Origin: Acidaminobacter sp.
Lineage (GTDB): Bacteria > Bacillota > Clostridia > Peptostreptococcales > Acidaminobacteraceae
DNA length: 64,000 nt
Reading direction: 5' to 3'
Assembly: GCF_030247605.1 (NCBI RefSeq)
Contig: NZ_JAOTSB010000011.1
Coordinates: 22,386 to 86,385, forward strand
The number at the start of each line of letters is the position of its first letter. Within the stretch, counting starts at the first letter, position 1. The position numbers and the translations under genes are program-made. The notes beneath the pieces are model-generated. The model did not search any database, was not told the origin of the DNA, and was given only the letters and a program-made list of their open reading frames with translations. Shown piece after piece: positions 60,040-64,000 of the stretch.

Positions 60040-61539
60040 ATGCCTTTCATGGCCGGGGGGCCTGAGCTCGGCTATCCGGCGCTGCTCGTTGGCCCGAAAA
60101 ACGCCGGTTTTTTTGCCGCGGCGCTCGCGGACATTCAGGGCTTCATCCCGGGCAGTCAGCTCGAAGCGGGCTTTAAGCCCAAAGCCATAATTTATCTGGC
60201 CCCCACCTTTCGCCACACCCATTTTGGCGGGAGGCAAATGGTGGTTCATAACCGGTTGGATGATCTCTACGAGCTCTTTTCCTATAATCTCTACCCTGGC
60301 CCAAGCGCTAAAAAAGGCGTCTATGGCGTCCTGATCAAAATAGGCGAGGAGGAAGGCTGGGTCACCGCCCACGGTTCTACGGTTGTGGTCATTACGCCTT
60401 ATGACAACGTTCTGACTATTATGCACGAAAGCGCCAGCGGCTGCGGAAAAAGTGAAATGACGGAGCAAATCCACAGGGAGCTGGACGGGCGCATTCTCCT
60501 TGGCGAGAACCTGGTGACCTCGGAGCGTCTCTATCATGACATCAAGGAGACCTGTGAGCTGCGCCCGGTGACGGATGATATGGCCCTTTGCCATCCGAAG
60601 CTTCAAAATGGCAGCCGCAAGCTTATTGTCAAGGACGCGGAGGAGGGCTGGTTTATCCGGACGGACCATATCAAACGCTATGGCACGGATCCTTATCTGG
60701 AAGCCCTTACCATACACCCCAAGGAGCCGCTGATCTTCTTTAATTACAGCACGGTTCCGAACGCCACCTGTCTGATTTGGGAGCACATTATGGACGCACC
60801 CGGAAAACCGTGCCCGAACCCCCGGGTGATCCTGCCGCGGTGCTTTGTGCCCAATATTGTGAATGAGGCGGTGGAAATCGATCTTAGGAGCTTTGGCGTC
60901 CGAATGCCGCCCTGTACGAAAGAGCACCCTACCTATGGGATCATGGGGCTGTTCCACGTTCTGCCACCTGCGCTGGCCTGGCTTTGGCGGCTGGTCGCGC
61001 CGCGGGGCCACAACAACCCCAGCATCACGGATACCCAGGGCCTGAGCAGCGAGGGCGTGGGCTCTTATTGGCCATTTTCCCCGGGCAGACAGGTGGATCA
61101 GGCGAATCTTTTGCTCCGGCAAATGACCGTGGCTTCAGACACGCGCTACATCCTGGTCCCCAACCAACATATAGGTGCATACAGGGTCAACTTTATGCCC
61201 CAGTGGATTGCCCGGGAATATCTGGCCCGCAGAGGCTCTGCCAAATTTGCACCTGGGCAGCTGCAGCCCGCCCGCTGTCCGCTCCTGGGGTATAACCTCT
61301 CCAGTGTCAAGGTCGACGGCACCTACATCCCCCGCGAACTCCTGGATGTCCTGGAACAGCCGGAAGTTGGCGAAGAAGGCTACGACTACGGTGCAGGGCT
61401 TCTGACGGACTTTTTCAAGAAAGAGCTTGCCAAGTTCCTGACGCCGGCCCTGGACCCTCTTGGCCGCGAAATCATAGAGTGCTGTTTAGCCGATGGTCAC
61501 GTCGAGGACTACCTGCCATTTCTGCCTATGAAGCCTTGA
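60040..61539 (+). pseudogene. DUF4914 family protein, 5'-truncated
   Basis: A 499-codon open frame of the DUF4914 family. It has a P-loop-like SASGCGKSEM (residues 131-140) after STVVVITPYDNVLTIMHE, suggesting a nucleotide-dependent, kinase-like core of unknown function. The first residues, MPFMAGGPELGYPALLVGPK, correspond to what I recall as an internal segment about 130 residues into full-length members. Directly before it lies a palindromic repeat with an in-frame stop (60028-60030), and there is no ribosome site. I therefore call it a truncated pseudogene, with the 5' part lost at the repeat. The rest is uninterrupted to the stop at 61539. Confidence 0.75.
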
Positions 61540-61540
61540 T

Positions 61541-61611
61541 GTAAGGCGGTTTCTGACACCCGCTTCCAACCACAAATGATGGAAGGTGGTGTCTGACCCC
61601 CGCTTCCACCT
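61541..61611. repeat. Two palindromic repeats after the DUF4914 fragment
   Basis: AAGGCGGTTTCTGACACCCG (61543-61562) and GGAAGGTGGTGTCTGACCCC (61581-61600), each with CGCTTCCA-type right flanks. Same family as the repeat before the fragment, so the pseudogene is framed by copies on both sides. Confidence 0.8.
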
Positions 61612-61676
61612 CTTGCAGGATACAAAACCATTTTAGTTATCATTGAAATATTAGATATGGGAGAGGTGCGACTCAT

Positions 61677-61948
61677 ATGAGGAAACTGCAAGCAGAAGTA
61701 TTCGTTATGAACACTGAGGGACCATGATGATTGATGCGGTAAAGGCTTTACCGCCTAAAATTCTGGAAGAGCTTGAACTGAAAATATGGAATGTCACAAC
61801 CGTTGAAGGCTTTAACCGCAAAAAAGAACTAAAGGTTGGCAGGATTCCGTCATTAACGATCAATGAACAGCAGGCTTTCGAATCTTTAATACCCCACAGG
61901 AAAAAATTGCTGAATAAAATCCATGAATTTCTTCAGGAATCTGATTAA
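61677..61948 (+). pseudogene. Small thioredoxin-like protein gene with a frameshift
   Basis: A start ATG at 61677 has a GAGAGGTG ribosome site and opens MRKLQAEVFVMNTEGP, then stops at 61725. A second frame from 61724 continues MIDAVKALPPKILEELELKI and IPSLTINEQQAFESLIPHRK. One missing base near 61724 would join them as ...TEGP-C-MIDAVK..., restoring a cysteine after the first beta strand and a ~90-residue thioredoxin-fold protein (strand, helix, LKIWNVTTVEG strand, then the cis-Pro-like IPSLTIN). So a frameshift in a once intact gene, or a sequencing error. Confidence 0.6.
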
Positions 61949-62071
61949 GGATAATAATGCAAATTCATAAGCGCTTACATAACAGGTTCACACAAAAAAT
62001 AAATCCTTGGTATGTTCTAAATAGAGCGTGCCAAGGGTTTGCATCAAACTTAAAGAAATGGGAGATTGAAT

Positions 62072-62643
62072 ATGAAAATCACGGTGCTTTTAGCCAGCCA
62101 CCGCAGCAAAAAGAATACAGCGCAGACAGCAGAATATTTTTTGGAACATCTGAAAGACGGTAACGAAATCGAGTATGTCAATCTTTTGAACAAGAAAATT
62201 GAAATCTGCCTGGCCTGTGACTACTGCAGGAGCACTATGGACACTGCATCCTCAAGGATGATATGGAATCGGTCATTCAGACTTTTCACCAAAGCGATCT
62301 CATCATACTGGCAACACCTTTATATTTCAACAGTGTGACCAGTTGGTTCAAAATATTCATAGACAGAACACAGATTCTTTACAATGCAAAGTATAAGCTC
62401 AAGGATCCCATCTTCAAGGAGAAAAAGAAAGTGGTGGTGATTGCCAACGCAGGAGCGCCCCATTATCCAGGACAATTTGAAGGCATCATGGTGGAGTTGA
62501 AGCATTTTTTTTGGAATATCAACGCCGACGTGATTGGGTATTACAAGTACAATGATACAGATGAAGTCATGATCAAAGATAATGAGGCTGCACGGCTCGA
62601 ACTGGCAAACGCCGGGGCACAAATCGCCAATCTCCAATTTTGA
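62072..62643 (+). pseudogene. Flavodoxin/NADPH-dependent FMN reductase-like gene with a frameshift
   Basis: The first part (62072 to about 62230) begins MKITVLLASHRSKKNTAQTA, the FMN-binding loop of iron-sulfur flavoproteins and NADPH-dependent FMN reductases, and contains CLACDYCR. The second part, in another frame, contains HYGHCILKDDMESVIQTFHQ and IILATPLYFNSVTSWFKIF, the continuation of the same fold, to the stop at 62643. The frames meet around 62228-62236. A single-base loss explains the break. The ribosome site GGGAG is intact. ATG 62263 of the second part is internal. Confidence 0.8.
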
Positions 62644-62666
62644 TAAGAAAGTCGGAAAATTGACTC

Positions 62667-62698
62667 AAAAGGCCATCGACATATACGAGGCCTTTTTT
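62667..62698. terminator. Bidirectional terminator between the flavodoxin-like and MFS remnants
   Basis: AAAAGGCC (62667-62674) and GGCCTTTTTT (62689-62698). Confidence 0.85.
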
Positions 62699-62707
62699 AC
62701 ATGCAGA

Positions 62708-63878
62708 CTATGCCTTGGTTTCTGACTTCCCAACAGGAACCGTTAACAGTATAGAAATGATGGCTGACATCACCATAAACAGATTAAAAAGCAACGCTAT
62801 GATCGCGGCATACCGGATCGAAATATTATCTGTTCGCCCCATGAAAAAACCTTCCACAAAAGTGATTTGCTTCATGCTTAGTCCTGTGAATATGGCCGCA
62901 GAAATGGAGATCCCAAACGCAGAGCCTAAGGCCGATGCCATCCTGTAAATCCCCGAAGCTGAACCCGCTTCTTCTACAGGTATTGAGGTTAAAGCCGCAT
63001 CAGCTGATGGTGTTGCGTATAAGCCCAAACCAAATCCAAAGAAAGCAAAACCAATTGTACTCACAATTATGTATTGGCTTGTCATAATAAAAGTAAACGT
63101 GGTCATTAATATTCCAACACTGGCGACTACGCACCCCAAAACCATGGGTTTACGGGCGCCATATCTTTGCAGGAGCTTCTCGCCCGCTTTAATGGCTATT
63201 AATATCGCTATAGGATATCCTATGGTTAAAAATCCTGCCTGTAAAGCGGTCATATCCGCTCCTAATTGTACCAGCGACAGGGCAACCACCAATGTGCCTG
63301 CAGCACCATTCACCATGAAATTAGAGAGCGCTGCGCCTTTATAGGTGCTGTTGCTGAATAAATTGAAGTTAATAAAACTATCTTTTGTACTTTTTTCAAT
63401 CTTGAAAAAGATCAAGAATGATATGACCACTATTGCAGCAAGTCCTAAAGACATTGGACTCGACCATCCAAGTCTGCCACCTTGGCTTATTAATATATTT
63501 ACTGATAACATACCTATCATGAAGGTTATAATTCCGGCCAGGTCAAATCCCCTCTTCTTATCACTGGGTGGATTCTTACTTTCAGGTACACCAGAAATTA
63601 AGAAAAAGCTCCCTATGGCGACAACAATAGAAAACCAGTAAATATAGCGCCATCCAATGGTAGAAGCAACAATTCCGCCAAATAAGGAACTTAACGCAGC
63701 ACCTCCCCATGAGCCTATAGAGTAAATGCTGATCGCTCTTTGACGAGACGCGCCTTCATAATAGGCCTTTATCACAGCCAATGCATTAGGCAGAATACAA
63801 GCAGTCGACAGCCCTTGAAAAATACGACCTGCAATTAGAAAAGCAGCCGTCTCTTTAGGTGATATTGCTATTAGCTTC
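62708..63878 (-). pseudogene. MFS drug-efflux transporter (EmrB/QacA-like), 5'-truncated
   Basis: About 390 codons with ten or eleven membrane helices. RIFQGLSTACILPNALAVIK and SIYSIGSWGGAALSSLFGGIV are the mid N-domain motifs of the 14-helix drug:H+ antiporter family. Intact members have about 80-90 more N-terminal residues (first three helices and motif A), which are missing. The frame opens at a TTG with no ribosome site, directly at the junction with a different gene (63855-64000). Not functional as seen; a truncated relic. Confidence 0.8.
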
Positions 63879-64000
63879 AATCTCTTCCAATGCAGCGTGG
63901 ATTGGTGCCAGGACTGTTACTGTTAAGGCTACAGGTTCAGCACCACTTGACGCCAGATCATTGCAGGACACATGGACCGACAGTTTGCCAGAGCCTTTCG
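63855..64000 (-). pseudogene. AIR synthase-related (PurM-like) gene, internal fragment ending at a junction
   Basis: A minus-strand frame enters from the right edge and reads VHVSCNDLASSGAEPVALTV then TVLAPIHAALEEIEANSNIT and stops at 63855. CNDLASSGAEPVALTV is the N-terminal half of AIR synthase-related proteins, which normally continue LEEIxxIM...GGHTEVT. Homology stops abruptly at LEEIE (about 63876), where the MFS remnant begins in another frame. The 3' half of this gene is therefore missing. Confidence 0.75.

Noticed and set aside
59992..61122. 376-codon reverse frame under the DUF4914 remnant
   Set aside because: Shadow of a GC-rich coding strand; composition and lack of ribosome site do not support a gene.
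47202..61500. GCCGATGGT word as a codon-usage artefact
   Set aside because: Coding copies lie in different frames and strands (for example LADGHV, QPMVT, ATIGH) and several copies are intergenic.
1..64000. tRNA and rRNA genes
   Set aside because: No cloverleaf-type sequence with conserved T-loop and CCA region, and no rRNA-like stretch, was recognised by eye on either strand.

Overview
The window looks like a chromosomal segment of a Gram-positive, probably anaerobic clostridial member of the Bacillota. Supporting signs are strong GGAGG-type ribosome sites, occasional TTG/GTG starts, a rubredoxin-like protein, SLH-domain surface proteins, a cobalamin riboswitch in front of cobT, a c-di-GMP-I riboswitch and an IS200/IS605 element. 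I cannot name the species. No rRNA, tRNA or CRISPR array was found.

Layout. (1) 0-10 kb: ordinary genes (aldo-keto reductase, OsmC, isochorismatase-like hydrolase, small export-like membrane protein, lipoproteins, rubredoxin-like protein, TrkA, DUF401 permease). (2) 10-20 kb: two very large secreted proteins built from GLUG repeats and cadherin/Big_9-like Ig domains, one carrying three SLH domains, then a secreted beta-helix protein whose leader carries a c-di-GMP-I riboswitch. (3) 20-40 kb: a surface polysaccharide locus of the Wzx/Wzy type (initiating sugar transferase, flippase, polymerase, chain-length protein with a degenerate kinase-like domain, six glycosyltransferase-type enzymes, a radical SAM protein, ManC). 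It includes the CDP-3,6-dideoxyhexose genes rfbF, rfbG and rfbH plus an RfbC/AscE-type epimerase. (4) 40-46 kb: a GNAT enzyme, a YadA-head-like repeat protein preceded by a riboswitch-like attenuator, a HicA-type toxin with a Phd-like antitoxin, and an IS605 element with tnpA and tnpB. (5) 46-60 kb: housekeeping and metabolic genes (YtqA/YtqB-like pair, Tag-like protein, SanA-like protein, GH1 glucosidase, bacterioferritin, B12 riboswitch plus cobT, DJ-1 family protein, SWIM/SNF2 pair). (6) 60-64 kb: a decay zone with a 5'-truncated DUF4914 gene, two frameshifted genes, and a junction fusing a 5'-truncated MFS gene to a 3'-truncated AIR synthase-related gene.

How the parts work together. Regions 2-4 form a cell-surface programme: S-layer-anchored and secreted repeat proteins, a dideoxyhexose-containing polysaccharide and a repeat adhesin-like protein. 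At least one of these genes is under c-di-GMP RNA control. Several share a GGGTATAAA promoter-like element pointing at the gene.

The most unusual signals are at the DNA level. The 9-mer GCCGATGGT occurs 15 times on either strand, five of these extended to the 12-mer GCCGATGGTCAC; it sits both inside genes and as inverted pairs forming terminators, like DNA uptake sequences. It is almost absent from the 10-45 kb surface locus. A palindromic repeat family with core GGTGTCWGACACC lies between genes and has also entered coding sequences in frame (SNF2 ATPase, GH1 glucosidase). A leader RNA at 41,283-41,376 has mutually exclusive P1 and terminator helices and matches no riboswitch class I recognise.
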